The translations under genes and the position numbers were made by a program. Of a DNA stretch of 64,000 bases, positions 27,763 to 36,729 are shown piece by piece; positions within the stretch are counted from its first letter, which is position 1, and every line of letters starts with the position of its first letter. The notes beneath the pieces are model-generated. The model did not search any database. It was not told where the DNA came from and saw nothing but the letters and a program-made list of their open reading frames with translations. Location of the stretch: the NCBI GenBank assembly GCA_023416995.1, contig JAEZGI010000080.1, forward strand, positions 56,036-120,035, given 5' to 3'. Source of the DNA: Bacteroidota bacterium. GTDB taxonomy: Bacteria > Bacteroidota > Bacteroidia > Chitinophagales > Chitinophagaceae.

Positions 27763-27793
27763 GGGCGTGCACAAAGCACGCCCTTTATTTTTT
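27763..27793 (+). terminator. Rho-independent terminator after the TPR gene
   Basis: A perfect 8-bp stem, GGGCGTGC / GCACGCCC, has loop ACAAA and is followed by TTTATTTTTT. It touches the stop codon of the convergent argS gene and works best in the plus direction. Confidence 0.88.
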
Positions 27794-29678
27794 ACATACG
27801 CTCCGGCGCACGAATACCCAGCAGCCTGAGCACTGATTCGATAATGTTGACGGTCATTTGCGAAAGCTGAAGCCGAAGTTCTTTTTTCTCAGGTGTTTCT
27901 GCGGCAAGCACCTTGTGCACTGTAACAAAACTGTTGAAGGTCTGTGCAAGCTTGAATACATAAGTTGCGAGCGCCGATGGATTCATTTCTGTACAAGCCT
28001 GCTGTAAAACAGCCGGGTACTTTTCAAATTCAACAATCAGGTCTTTTTCCAATGGCAGCAAATCGGTGCCAACCGATGTGCCCGCGGGTTGAGCCTTACG
28101 GAGAATTGATTTAGTACGCGCGTAACTGTATTGTATAAATGGACCGGTGAAACCGTGAAACTCGATCGACTCTTCGGGATTAAAAACCATCCGTTTTTTA
28201 GGATCTACCCTTAACAGGAAAAATTTCAGCGCTCCGAGGCCAATGGTATCGTAGAGTTCCACCAACTGATCTTCGTTGAAATCGGCCGTCTTGCCAAGTT
28301 CTTCCGTTTTCTGGCGGGCGATCTTTACCATTTCATCTACCAGTTCGTCTGCGTCTACCACAGTGCCTTCGCGGCTTTTCATCTTACCGGAAGGAAGCTC
28401 CACCATGCCATAACTTACATGAAAAATGCCATCGGCCGAAGGCAGACCTAATTTCTGGCAGATCAGTTTCAGCACTTTAAAATGATAGTTCTGTTCATCG
28501 CCAACAACATACAGACTCTGGTCCGCCTTAAATTCTTCATATTTATGAACCGCAAGACCTATATCCTGGGTTATATAAACCGAGGTGCCATCACGGCGGC
28601 GCACAATTTTCTGATCAAGTCCATCTGCAGTAAGATCGATCCAAACGCTGCCATCTTCTTTCTGGAAAAACACCCCTTTTTGCAGCCCTTCATCTACAAG
28701 GTCCTTACCGAGCAGGTAAGTGTCGCTTTCATAATACGTTTTGTCAAAGTCGCTGCCAATACGACCATAGGTCACGTCAAACCCTTCGTAAACCCAGCCG
28801 TTCATCATCTTCCAGAGACTAATGGTGGCGGGATCGCCATTTTCCCATTGCAGGAGCATTTGTCTCACTTCCTGCATGATGGGAGTGTTGTTGCGGGCTA
28901 TCTCGCGGATCTCAGCATTCAGTTCCGCAACCTTAGGATCACCGGCAGGAAGCTGCGCCAGTTTCTGCAAAAAATTTGAAAGTTTCTCGCGGTCCGCATC
29001 GGCGAAACCTTCCAGTTCGTTATTCATGATCCGGTCCGTAACCGGCTGCGTCTGTTGTTTTAACTCATTTTCGAACTTCACATAAAAGTCGCCGACCAGG
29101 TGATCGCCTTTTACACCGGAACTCTGGGGCGTGGCGCCGTTGCCAAATTTCTGCCAGGCAAGCATAGATTTACAGATGTGTACCCCCCGATCATTTACGA
29201 TACAGGTCTTGACCACATCGTAACCATTGGCTTTATATATTTCGGCTATGCTCCAGCCGAGAAAATTGTTGCGAAGATGGCCGAGATGCAGCGGTTTGTT
29301 GGTGTTGGGGGAAGAATATTCAATCATTACCCGTTTTCCGTTTTGAGGCAGGCGGGCAAAAGCCACATTGTTATAATCCCGCGAAAGTAGCTGGAGCCAG
29401 TAGCCATCAGCTATAGAAAGATTCAGAAAACCTTTGATCACGTTAAAGCCAGAGAAAAAGTCCGGGTAGCTATTAATCAGACTGTTACCCAATTCATTTC
29501 CCAAAACATCGGGCGACTTGCGGAGCGGTTTAAGCAATGCAAACAGAACAACAGTGAATTCGCCTTCAAACTCTGGTTTGGTTTCGTTCACCTGGATTTC
29601 TGAAGGTTTAATTTCTGCATTATAAAGTGAAGCAAGTTGCTGGCTGACGGCGTCCTGTATCCGAGTAACGATTCCCAT
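27792..29678 (-). CDS. argS: Arginyl-tRNA synthetase
   Basis: This class I synthetase charges tRNA-Arg. It has 628 residues from ATG 29678: an N-terminal additional domain (about 1-110), the catalytic Rossmann domain with the HIGH-type motif in KPLHLGHLRNN (about 130), the KMSKS equivalent GKMKSREGTV, and a C-terminal anticodon-binding helical domain ending LLGIRAPERM. A frame-compatible upstream start at 29726 lies above a -7-like element and is unlikely. Confidence 0.96.
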   Translation of the reverse strand: MGIVTRIQDAVSQQLASLYNAEIKPSEIQVNETKPEFEGEFTVVLFALLKPLRKSPDVLGNELGNSLINSYPDFFSGFNVIKGFLNLSIADGYWLQLLSRDYNNVAFARLPQNGKRVMIEYSSPNTNKPLHLGHLRNNFLGWSIAEIYKANGYDVVKTCIVNDRGVHICKSMLAWQKFGNGATPQSSGVKGDHLVGDFYVKFENELKQQTQPVTDRIMNNELEGFADADREKLSNFLQKLAQLPAGDPKVAELNAEIREIARNNTPIMQEVRQMLLQWENGDPATISLWKMMNGWVYEGFDVTYGRIGSDFDKTYYESDTYLLGKDLVDEGLQKGVFFQKEDGSVWIDLTADGLDQKIVRRRDGTSVYITQDIGLAVHKYEEFKADQSLYVVGDEQNYHFKVLKLICQKLGLPSADGIFHVSYGMVELPSGKMKSREGTVVDADELVDEMVKIARQKTEELGKTADFNEDQLVELYDTIGLGALKFFLLRVDPKKRMVFNPEESIEFHGFTGPFIQYSYARTKSILRKAQPAGTSVGTDLLPLEKDLIVEFEKYPAVLQQACTEMNPSALATYVFKLAQTFNSFVTVHKVLAAETPEKKELRLQLSQMTVNIIESVLRLLGIRAPERM

Positions 29679-29695
29679 ATTCAATATTAAGGCGG

Positions 29696-29703
29696 CAAAA
29701 TTA
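29696..29703 (-). promoter_or_regulatory. Probable -7 element of argS
   Basis: On the minus strand this reads TAATTTTG (TAnnTTTG) and ends 17 bases before the argS ATG at 29678. It supports that start over the upstream in-frame codon at 29726. No clear -33 TTG is seen at the usual distance. Confidence 0.45.
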
Positions 29704-29731
29704 CTACAACCGAACGGAATGGTCATAAATC

Positions 29732-29757
29732 AAAAAGCTGCTCATATTCTGAGCAGC
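29732..29757 (-). terminator. Possible terminator facing argS
   Basis: A perfect 8-bp stem, GCTGCTCA / TGAGCAGC, spans 29737-29757; on the minus strand it runs into TTTTT. It would end a minus-strand transcript arising between 29760 and the GtrA gene, where no protein gene is seen. It may instead be part of an untranslated leader. Confidence 0.45.
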
Positions 29758-29790
29758 CTTCTGTTTGGTTTGGGGGTTAAAACCAGGTCA

Positions 29791-29832
29791 AATATGCAGG
29801 AAATTTGCGAACGACCGACAATTCTGCATATT
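29791..29832. repeat. Perfect inverted repeat in the argS-gtrA gap
   Basis: AATATGCAG (29791-29799) and CTGCATATT (29824-29832) are perfect reverse complements around a 24-base loop; one flanking A/T pair extends the stem. In the plus direction T-rich sequence follows. The 250-base gap between argS and the GtrA gene contains this and one other hairpin but no open frame I would support. Confidence 0.5.
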
Positions 29833-29928
29833 TTCTTGATCTGAGTCAAACGCTGGATAAGTATATTTTGCAGCTGTTCGAATTGGTCAGATAGCGCATT
29901 ACTGGTAACTTCGCCCGCTTTAAGTACG

Positions 29929-30420
29929 ATGAAGCAGGCAATTCTCGCTGTGATTGATTTCTTTTATCCGCCGTTCAGACGATGGATACCGCTGCAAACT
30001 TTCCGCTATATCGCTTGCGGGGGTGGCAATACCCTGCTTGATATCTTTATTTATTTTATCAGTTACAATTTCATTTTAAACAAGGAAGTAGTTCACACCA
30101 GTGTTGGTGCTATCAGTCCTTATATCGCTGCCTTCCTGATTGCTTTTGCCATCAGTTTTCCTACAGGTTTTTATCTGAACCGAAATATCGTTTTTACGGG
30201 TTCAACACTGAGGGGCCGGGTGCAGCTTATCAGGTATTTTGTTTTGGTAATGGTATGTATCGCCCTCAATTATGTGTTCATCAAACTTTTTGTTGAGCGC
30301 TTTCATTTCTATCCAACGGTGGCCAAATTTCTCACGACCATAATAGTTGTCACCTTCAGTTATCTTACTCAGAAAAAGTTCACTTTTAAAGTCGCCAGCA
30401 ACCCGGAACGATCCAGTTGA
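29929..30420 (+). CDS. GtrA-like membrane protein
   Basis: A 163-residue protein of the GtrA/DPMS family with four hydrophobic helices. It begins with a short cytosolic segment and FRYIACGGGNTLLDIF, a family-typical first helix, and ends with a TQKKFTFK motif typical of the C-terminus. GtrA-like proteins are thought to help move lipid-linked sugars across the inner membrane, usually with a glycosyltransferase. No glycosyltransferase lies beside it, so the partner is unknown. dnaK follows 159 bases downstream but is likely independent. Confidence 0.85.
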   Translation: MKQAILAVIDFFYPPFRRWIPLQTFRYIACGGGNTLLDIFIYFISYNFILNKEVVHTSVGAISPYIAAFLIAFAISFPTGFYLNRNIVFTGSTLRGRVQLIRYFVLVMVCIALNYVFIKLFVERFHFYPTVAKFLTTIIVVTFSYLTQKKFTFKVASNPERSS

Positions 30421-30579
30421 ATTTCGCGGGGCGGCTTTCCGGGTCCGGATAAAATGCTGTGCCGAATTAGTTCATTCTCTGCTTATTCTGACTCTGTCGG
30501 TGATACTGCCATTTTTGCATTCAACTGCCGGATGGCACAATCATTGACTACTATCACCGAACATTAAATTCATCAAATT

Positions 30580-32484
30580 ATGGGAAAAATAATAGGTATT
30601 GACCTGGGAACAACCAACAGTTGCGTATCGGTCATGGAAGGCAATGAGCCGGTAGTTATTGCCAACGAGGAGGGTAGAAGAACTACCCCGTCAGTTGTAG
30701 CTTTCTTGAAGAATGGCGAGCGTAAGGTAGGCGATCCTGCAAAACGTCAGGCTATTACTAATCCAACAAATACAATCACATCCGTTAAACGCTTCATGGG
30801 TCGCCGGTATGACGAAGTGACCAATGAAATCAGCCATTGGAGCTATAAGGTAGCGAAAGGTGACAATAATACCGTTCGTATTGACATAGACGGCAGACTA
30901 TACACGCCACAGGAAATTTCGGCGATGACCCTGCAGAAAATGAAAAAAACTGCAGAAGACTATCTTGGTCAGGAAGTAACCGATGCAGTAATTACCGTAC
31001 CCGCATACTTCAACGATGCGCAGCGTCAGGCTACCAAAGAAGCCGGTGAAATCGCAGGATTGAATGTTCGTCGTATCGTTAACGAGCCAACTGCAGCAGC
31101 ACTTGCTTACGGTTTGGATAAAGGTGGAAAGGATCACAAAATTGCGGTGTTTGACCTTGGTGGTGGTACTTTCGATATCTCAATTCTGGAACTGGGAGAT
31201 GGCGTATTTGAAGTGAAATCAACCAACGGTGACACGCACCTGGGTGGTGATGACTTCGATAAAGTGATCATGGACTGGCTCGCTGATGAATTCAAAAAAG
31301 AAGAAAACGTTGATCTTCGTAAAGACCCAATGGCTTTACAACGTTTGAAAGAAGCTTCTGAAAAAGCAAAGGTTGAATTATCTTCTTCCAGCGAAACTGA
31401 AATCAATCTTCCTTACATAACAGCGATCGAGGGTGTGCCTAAACACCTGGTGAAGAAGTTATCACGTGCGAAGTTTGAACAATTGAGTGACGATCTTTTT
31501 GAAAGATGTCTGAAACCATGCGAACAAGCGCTAAAAGATGCGGGTCTTAGCGTATCACAAATTGACGAGGTGATTCTTGTTGGTGGTAGTACCCGTATTC
31601 CAAAGGTTCAGGAAATAGTTGAGAAGTTTTTCGGACGCAAACCCAACAAGGGTGTTAACCCGGATGAAGTGGTTGCGATCGGAGCAGGTATACAGGGTGC
31701 TGTGCTTACCGGAGAAGTGAAAGATGTATTGTTGCTTGACGTTACTCCTTTAAGTCTTGGTATCGAAACTTATGGTGGTGTAATGACCCGTTTGATCGAT
31801 TCAAACACAACCATTCCTACCAAGAAATCAGAGACATTCTCTACTGCCAGCGATAATCAGCCTGGTGTTGAAATTCATGTGTTGCAGGGTGAGAGACCAA
31901 TGGCGAATCAAAACAAGAGTCTTGGTAAGTTCAACCTTGCTGACATTCCACCTGCTCCACGCGGTGTTCCGCAAATCGAAGTAACCTTCGATATTGATGC
32001 CAATGGTATTCTTCACGTTACAGCGAAAGATAAGGGTACAGGTAAAGAACAAAAGATCAGGATCGAAGCAGGTAGCGGTCTTAGCAAGGAGGAAGTTGAA
32101 AAGATGAAGGCTGAAGCGCGCGCAAACGAAGCTGCTGATAAGGAAGCACGTGAACGCGTTGAAAAAATCAATGCCGCTGATGGCCTGATTTTCCAGACAG
32201 ACAAACAGTTGAAGGAATACGGAGATAAAATTCCTGCAGATAAAAAACAACCAATTGAAGCCGCACTTTCAAAATTGAAAGATGCACACAAAGCACAGGA
32301 TCTTGCAGCCATTGATGCAGCAACTGCAGAGATGAATGCAGCCTGGACCGCAGCTTCAGAAGAAATATACAAAGCACAGCAAGGTGGCCAGGCTGGCGGT
32401 CCACAAGGACCTGATGCCGGCGGAAGCCAGCAAAACAGTGGTGGGGAAAACGTAACCGACGCTGAGTTTGAAGAAGTGAAATAA
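30580..32484 (+). CDS. dnaK: Chaperone protein DnaK (Hsp70)
   Basis: This ATP-driven cytosolic chaperone has 634 residues. The nucleotide-binding domain starts with IGIDLGTTNSCVSV and carries AVFDLGGGTFDIS and VGGSTRIPKVQ. A DVTPLSLGIET segment begins the substrate-binding domain, and the Gly/Gln-rich tail ends DAEFEEVK, as in typical DnaK. dnaJ and grpE are not adjacent. A terminator follows at once. I see no CIRCE element in the 159-base upstream gap. Confidence 0.98.
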   Translation: MGKIIGIDLGTTNSCVSVMEGNEPVVIANEEGRRTTPSVVAFLKNGERKVGDPAKRQAITNPTNTITSVKRFMGRRYDEVTNEISHWSYKVAKGDNNTVRIDIDGRLYTPQEISAMTLQKMKKTAEDYLGQEVTDAVITVPAYFNDAQRQATKEAGEIAGLNVRRIVNEPTAAALAYGLDKGGKDHKIAVFDLGGGTFDISILELGDGVFEVKSTNGDTHLGGDDFDKVIMDWLADEFKKEENVDLRKDPMALQRLKEASEKAKVELSSSSETEINLPYITAIEGVPKHLVKKLSRAKFEQLSDDLFERCLKPCEQALKDAGLSVSQIDEVILVGGSTRIPKVQEIVEKFFGRKPNKGVNPDEVVAIGAGIQGAVLTGEVKDVLLLDVTPLSLGIETYGGVMTRLIDSNTTIPTKKSETFSTASDNQPGVEIHVLQGERPMANQNKSLGKFNLADIPPAPRGVPQIEVTFDIDANGILHVTAKDKGTGKEQKIRIEAGSGLSKEEVEKMKAEARANEAADKEARERVEKINAADGLIFQTDKQLKEYGDKIPADKKQPIEAALSKLKDAHKAQDLAAIDAATAEMNAAWTAASEEIYKAQQGGQAGGPQGPDAGGSQQNSGGENVTDAEFEEVK

Positions 32485-32505
32485 CAAATGGGTTATTGAA
32501 AAAAG

Positions 32506-32532
32506 GCTGTCCAACTGGACAGCTTTTTTTTT
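32506..32532 (+). terminator. Rho-independent terminator after dnaK
   Basis: GCTGTCC pairs with GGACAGC around a 4-base loop, followed by nine T. It begins 21 bases past the dnaK stop codon. Confidence 0.9.
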
Positions 32533-32579
32533 GACCCTGCCCGAATTAAACGGTGGCACAGTCTTTCGTGTGTTATAGC

Positions 32580-33578
32580 ATGGAAACAACACAAATTGTA
32601 TTGGCCGAAAGACCCCAGGGCAAGCCAAACGAAAAAACTTTCAGATCAGAAACAATCTCACTTCCTGCAATAAAAGACAGTGAGCTACTGGTACGCGGGC
32701 TTTATTACTCTGTTGATCCTTATATGCGTGGTAGAATGTCTGACCGGAAATCGTATGCGCCGCCTTATGCGATAGATGCACCGATCGACGGAAGTGTAGT
32801 CGCCGAGGTGCTCGAATCAAAATCAAATGAGATCCGCAAAGGTGATCTTATTACCGGCCGGATGCCGTGGCGAAAGGAAATGGTAGTGTCTGCGGCAGCC
32901 GTCAAAAAAATCGACGCGTCATTTGTTTCACCGAGTGCATACCTCGGAGTATTGGGTATGACAGGGCTAACTGCATATATCGGACTGATGAAAATTGGTA
33001 AACCAAAAGCCGGCGAAACAGTGGTGGTATCTGGTGCAGCAGGTGCCGTTGGCAGCACAGTGGGTCAAATCGCAAAAATTCATGGTTGTCGGGTGATCGG
33101 GATTGCTGGCAGTGATGAAAAGATTGAATTTCTTAAAAGTGAATTCGGTTTCGACGAAGGCATAAATTATAAAACGGAAAAGGATTTAAAATCAGCCGTT
33201 GAGAAACATTGTCCTGACGGAGTGGATATCTATTTTGATAATGTGGGTGGTCCTGTATCTGATGCGGTGATATTGAATTTGAACTTCCACGCCCGTATTC
33301 CATTATGCGGTCAGATTTCAGGTTATAATGATACTGATCCCGCTCAGGGACCCCGGCTAATGCCGGTCCTGTTAACAAGGAGTGTATTGTTGCAGGGATT
33401 TATCGTAAGCAACTATCAACAATATTTTGCGGAAGCGATCTCTAAACTAACTGAATGGGTCAAAGAAGGAAAGGTGAAGTTCCAGGAAACAGTTGTAGAG
33501 GGCTTTGATAACCTGCCTGCTGCCTTTATTTCATTGTTTGATGGTGCGAACACAGGCAAAATGGTAGTCAAGGCTTAA
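32580..33578 (+). CDS. NADP-dependent MDR oxidoreductase (CurA / prostaglandin reductase-like)
   Basis: A 332-residue medium-chain reductase without the zinc site, of the CurA/leukotriene B4 12-hydroxydehydrogenase group, which reduces alpha,beta-unsaturated carbonyls with NADPH. YSVDPYMRGRMSD near the N-terminus is a group signature. The Rossmann motif is VVSGAAGAVGSTVGQIAK (about 140-157), and DIYFDNVGG lies near 220. The ATG at 32580 is preferred over an in-frame GTG at 32553. It is convergent with, and 7 bases from, the MutS-related gene. Confidence 0.9.
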   Translation: METTQIVLAERPQGKPNEKTFRSETISLPAIKDSELLVRGLYYSVDPYMRGRMSDRKSYAPPYAIDAPIDGSVVAEVLESKSNEIRKGDLITGRMPWRKEMVVSAAAVKKIDASFVSPSAYLGVLGMTGLTAYIGLMKIGKPKAGETVVVSGAAGAVGSTVGQIAKIHGCRVIGIAGSDEKIEFLKSEFGFDEGINYKTEKDLKSAVEKHCPDGVDIYFDNVGGPVSDAVILNLNFHARIPLCGQISGYNDTDPAQGPRLMPVLLTRSVLLQGFIVSNYQQYFAEAISKLTEWVKEGKVKFQETVVEGFDNLPAAFISLFDGANTGKMVVKA

Positions 33579-33585
33579 AGTACCC

Positions 33586-35355
33586 TCAGATTATACCCAT
33601 TTTTTGCATCAGGAAAGAGGCGTTCTTGTTACGCGCCACCCCGTGTTGAAGCGTATAATCAAACAGCAGCTCGCCGTTGTCGATCACACTTTCAAAACAA
33701 TAGTTACTGATCTTTCCTGGCAGTTCGGTCGCCATTACGCTTAAAGACAAGTCATGCGTTGCAAATAACGTGAGACAGTTGTACTGCAAAAGCTTTAATA
33801 TAAATTTTTCTGAACCGTGTGTTTTGTCGTCCGAATTGGTTCCCCTGAGAATTTCGTCAATTAATACTAATGCAGGTTTGCCCGAACCAAGTGTATCAAT
33901 GATCCTCCGCAGTTTTTTCAATTCGGCCATGAAGTAGGAAGTGTTTTCCTGCAAAGAGTCACCAACCCGGATAGAAGTAAGGATCAACATCGGCTTGAAC
34001 AGGAACCGCCTGGCACAAACAGGGGCACCGCATTGCGCCAGCACGAGGTTTACACCAAGTGTTCGTAAAAATGTTGTTTTGCCTGACATGTTAGAACCGG
34101 TTAACACAATCAGCTTTTCGTTCCGGCCGGTGATAATGCTGTTAGGTACTCCTTTACCGCTACGGATCAGGGGATGCCCAATTGCATCGGCTTCGATACA
34201 AAGATCCTCTGAAACTAACGGAAATGTATAACCGGGGTTGTTGAATGTAAACGCAGCGAGTGAATTGAGCAACTCGATTCTGCCGACCACATCGGTCCAA
34301 TCATCAAACTTCAATTTGTTTGCATCTTTCCATCGCTCCAGCTGCAGCATACATTGTATATCATATAACAACAGACCATTTAAGAGGATAAGCACAACCA
34401 GGTTCAGACGCTGATCAAACATCGACGCGAGCCTTGCCAGCCTGTACATGCTGTCACCAGCATCCTCAGCTTTCGATTTGAGTTCGATTAATAGTTTGCT
34501 GTTGCCCGGATCAACAGTTGTGAAATGTTTCAGAATACCCGAGTACTGATCCAGGATGGCCTGTTTTTTTGTAACCAGTTTATGTTGACTGAAGATATAT
34601 TTCGAGAAGGCAAAGATGATGATAAAAGCAATCGCAAGTCCAACCAGCAGCGGACCCTGGTTGTCAGTATCCAAAAAGTAATAAAACGCCCAGATATTAA
34701 AGGCGGGTACGATAAAACGGATCACCTGCAGCCATTTCAGGGGTTGCATACGGTTGGTTTCCTGCAGCCATGTTTTGATATCCTGCAGGCTGCCGGACTC
34801 CTCTTCGTGAAGAAGACCTTGCGCCGTAATCATTTGTCGTATCTCGTTCTGTGTGGATAATTTCCTGACCGCCTCCTGGGTTGATTCAATCTGTGTTTCA
34901 TCGATTAAAGAACCAGTCAGGGCCGCAGCAAGTCTATCGCTGCCTAAGCCAGTAGTGGTCCTGTTAAGCAGTTCAAATAAAGAGCCGCCGCCAAATATGT
35001 CAAGATCTGCAGAATAATTATCTGCGTTTGTAAACCCCGCGCCGTCGCTGAATTTGTTTTTGTTACCGGCGATTATGTTGAGTTCGTTCTGGTTTACAAA
35101 TACAAGTTTTTCCTGCAGTCGTTTTCGGTCTTGCAGTGTGAGCGCAATACGAACGGATATTATAAAAAGAACGGTGCTTATGATTCCAGGTAAGATAGAG
35201 GCCTGTCCAATAATGGCCTTATATATAAACCAGGCTCCGACCAGAAAAAATAACAGTCGCAGGAATGACAAAACAGACGACTGTTTCCGTAGTTGTTGCA
35301 GACGTTGATTGCCGGCTGCGAGATTTGCAGCATATGATTGTTGGGCTGAACTCAT
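33586..35355 (-). CDS. Membrane-anchored MutS-related ATPase
   Basis: A 589-residue protein whose C-terminal third is a MutS-type ABC ATPase: Walker A GSNMSGKTT at about 420-428, a Walker B-like LVLIDEILRGTNS, and a TLFATHDLSL switch segment. It lacks the mismatch-recognition and connector domains of MutS1. The N-terminal half holds hydrophobic stretches near 30-70 (FLRLLFFLVGAWFIYKAI and a second run) and near 205-255, suggesting two pairs of membrane helices. It follows aspartate kinase on the same strand by 17 bases. A role in DNA mismatch repair is doubtful; function unknown. Confidence 0.85.
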   Translation of the reverse strand: MSSAQQSYAANLAAGNQRLQQLRKQSSVLSFLRLLFFLVGAWFIYKAIIGQASILPGIISTVLFIISVRIALTLQDRKRLQEKLVFVNQNELNIIAGNKNKFSDGAGFTNADNYSADLDIFGGGSLFELLNRTTTGLGSDRLAAALTGSLIDETQIESTQEAVRKLSTQNEIRQMITAQGLLHEEESGSLQDIKTWLQETNRMQPLKWLQVIRFIVPAFNIWAFYYFLDTDNQGPLLVGLAIAFIIIFAFSKYIFSQHKLVTKKQAILDQYSGILKHFTTVDPGNSKLLIELKSKAEDAGDSMYRLARLASMFDQRLNLVVLILLNGLLLYDIQCMLQLERWKDANKLKFDDWTDVVGRIELLNSLAAFTFNNPGYTFPLVSEDLCIEADAIGHPLIRSGKGVPNSIITGRNEKLIVLTGSNMSGKTTFLRTLGVNLVLAQCGAPVCARRFLFKPMLILTSIRVGDSLQENTSYFMAELKKLRRIIDTLGSGKPALVLIDEILRGTNSDDKTHGSEKFILKLLQYNCLTLFATHDLSLSVMATELPGKISNYCFESVIDNGELLFDYTLQHGVARNKNASFLMQKMGII

Positions 35356-35372
35356 TGATGATTTGTTCTGAG

Positions 35373-36638
35373 TTATTGGCGCATAAGTACCTGCAGGGTT
35401 TGTGGCGACTGCTGTTTTAGTACAATGGTTTTTCCGGCGGTCAGCGATTGACTGACTTCATCCGTATAATGCCTGATAGTAAGTAATTCCAGTTCTTTTT
35501 CAAGCTGCACGTCAAAAAAATCTGCTGCGCCAAGCGCCAGTGTCTGGATCTTTTCATCCTGGTCATCCAGGCATAAAAGCACAGATACTGCGCCTGTCTG
35601 GATCAGTCTTGGCTGAATTTTTTGTTCTTCCAGCAGGCGGTATAATACACCAACAAGATGTTCGCCGACGAAAGAAAAATCACGCGAATGAAGCTGCATC
35701 AGTACCTGATTGTTTTTGATCACAATCACGGGTGGCAGCGTGTTTTTGGCCCTGGTGTGAATCACAGTGCCTGGAAGCGTTGCATCAAGAAAACATTTCA
35801 CATACAGAGGAATGTTTTTGTTTTGCAGTGGTTTGATTGTTTTTGGATGTATCACCTGTGCTCCATAATAAGCCATCTCAATCACTTCATTATAATCGAG
35901 ACTGCTGATCAGTACTGCTTCAGGAAACAACTTTGGATCGGCGTTCATTACACCTTCTACGTCTTTCCAGATGGTAAGATCGGCTGCATCGAGAATATTT
36001 GCGAATACTGCGGCAGAGTAATCACTGCCTTCGCGGCCAAGTGTGGTGCTTTCGTTCTCACTGGTGGCACCAATAAAACCCTGGGTAATCACAATACCAT
36101 TGCCTGTCAGCAAAGGTTTTACATCAGATAGAACTTTGTCGCTGGTAAATGTCCAGTCAATAACGCCGTCTCTGAAAGTGTCGTCGGTGCGGATAATATC
36201 ACGTACGTCGATCCATGTGTTAACGACATTTGCTTCGTTCAGCCATGCGCTTACAATGCAGGAAGACATCAGCTCGCCGGCACAAACGACCTGGTCATAA
36301 TAATAATCAAAGCTGCGAACAGGCTTGTCGTGCAACAGCCATTCCACCTCCGTAAAAAAATCATTTAACTGCGAATACGCCTGGTTGTAATGGGTTACAA
36401 GAAGATATTTGGCAATATTGAGGTGATTTTGTTTTACAACATTAAACAGTTGTAATGCTTCTTCCTGATGACCCGCGAAAAAAGCTTCTGCTACTTTTTC
36501 AAGTGCATTAGTGGTTTTCCCGATAGCTGACACGATTATTACCATAGGTTCCGGCTGGTATCTTCTCACAATTTCTGAAACCTGTCGTATGTTGTCTACT
36601 CCATTCACACTGGCGCCGCCGAACTTGAATACTTTCAT
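35373..36638 (-). CDS. Aspartate kinase
   Basis: This phosphorylates aspartate, the first step toward lysine, threonine and methionine. It has 421 residues from ATG 36638. The amino-acid-kinase domain opens with KVFKFGGASVNG, contains VIIVSAIGKTTN and TLGREGSDYSAA, and ends near 290. The C-terminal region (about 300-421) resembles ACT domains but looks divergent. An upstream in-frame ATG at 36674 would add 12 residues. The next enzyme of the pathway is not in the window. It is divergent from the fructose-bisphosphatase gene. Confidence 0.9.
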   Translation of the reverse strand: MKVFKFGGASVNGVDNIRQVSEIVRRYQPEPMVIIVSAIGKTTNALEKVAEAFFAGHQEEALQLFNVVKQNHLNIAKYLLVTHYNQAYSQLNDFFTEVEWLLHDKPVRSFDYYYDQVVCAGELMSSCIVSAWLNEANVVNTWIDVRDIIRTDDTFRDGVIDWTFTSDKVLSDVKPLLTGNGIVITQGFIGATSENESTTLGREGSDYSAAVFANILDAADLTIWKDVEGVMNADPKLFPEAVLISSLDYNEVIEMAYYGAQVIHPKTIKPLQNKNIPLYVKCFLDATLPGTVIHTRAKNTLPPVIVIKNNQVLMQLHSRDFSFVGEHLVGVLYRLLEEQKIQPRLIQTGAVSVLLCLDDQDEKIQTLALGAADFFDVQLEKELELLTIRHYTDEVSQSLTAGKTIVLKQQSPQTLQVLMRQ

Positions 36639-36693
36639 TCCCGATTGATGATTTTGAGGCAGTAAATGTCGCATTTATTTTTAAACTCATTTT

Positions 36694-36702
36694 CAAAGAT
36701 TA
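36694..36702 (-). promoter_or_regulatory. Possible -7 element of the aspartate kinase gene
   Basis: On the minus strand TAATCTTTG has a TA, a 3-base spacer and TTTG, one base off the TAnnTTTG pattern. It overlaps the plus-strand element of fbp, so the two divergent genes may share one promoter region. Confidence 0.3.
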
Positions 36703-36708
36703 CATTTG
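36701..36708 (+). promoter_or_regulatory. Probable -7 element of fbp
   Basis: TACATTTG fits TAnnTTTG. The in-frame TTG at 36706 lies inside this element, so translation more likely starts at the ATG at 36730. Confidence 0.45.
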
Positions 36709-36729
36709 TCTGATCACCAACTACCTGTT

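Noticed and set aside
28482..28979. Plus-strand frame of 165 codons
   Set aside because: Antisense to the argS catalytic domain; composition has no protein-like pattern.
30421..30579. Heat-shock operator (CIRCE) before dnaK
   Set aside because: I looked for the paired TTAGCACTC-type repeat and found none.
33586..35355. Housekeeping MutS mismatch repair protein
   Set aside because: Too short, lacks mismatch-recognition domains and has hydrophobic N-terminal stretches; only the ATPase is shared.
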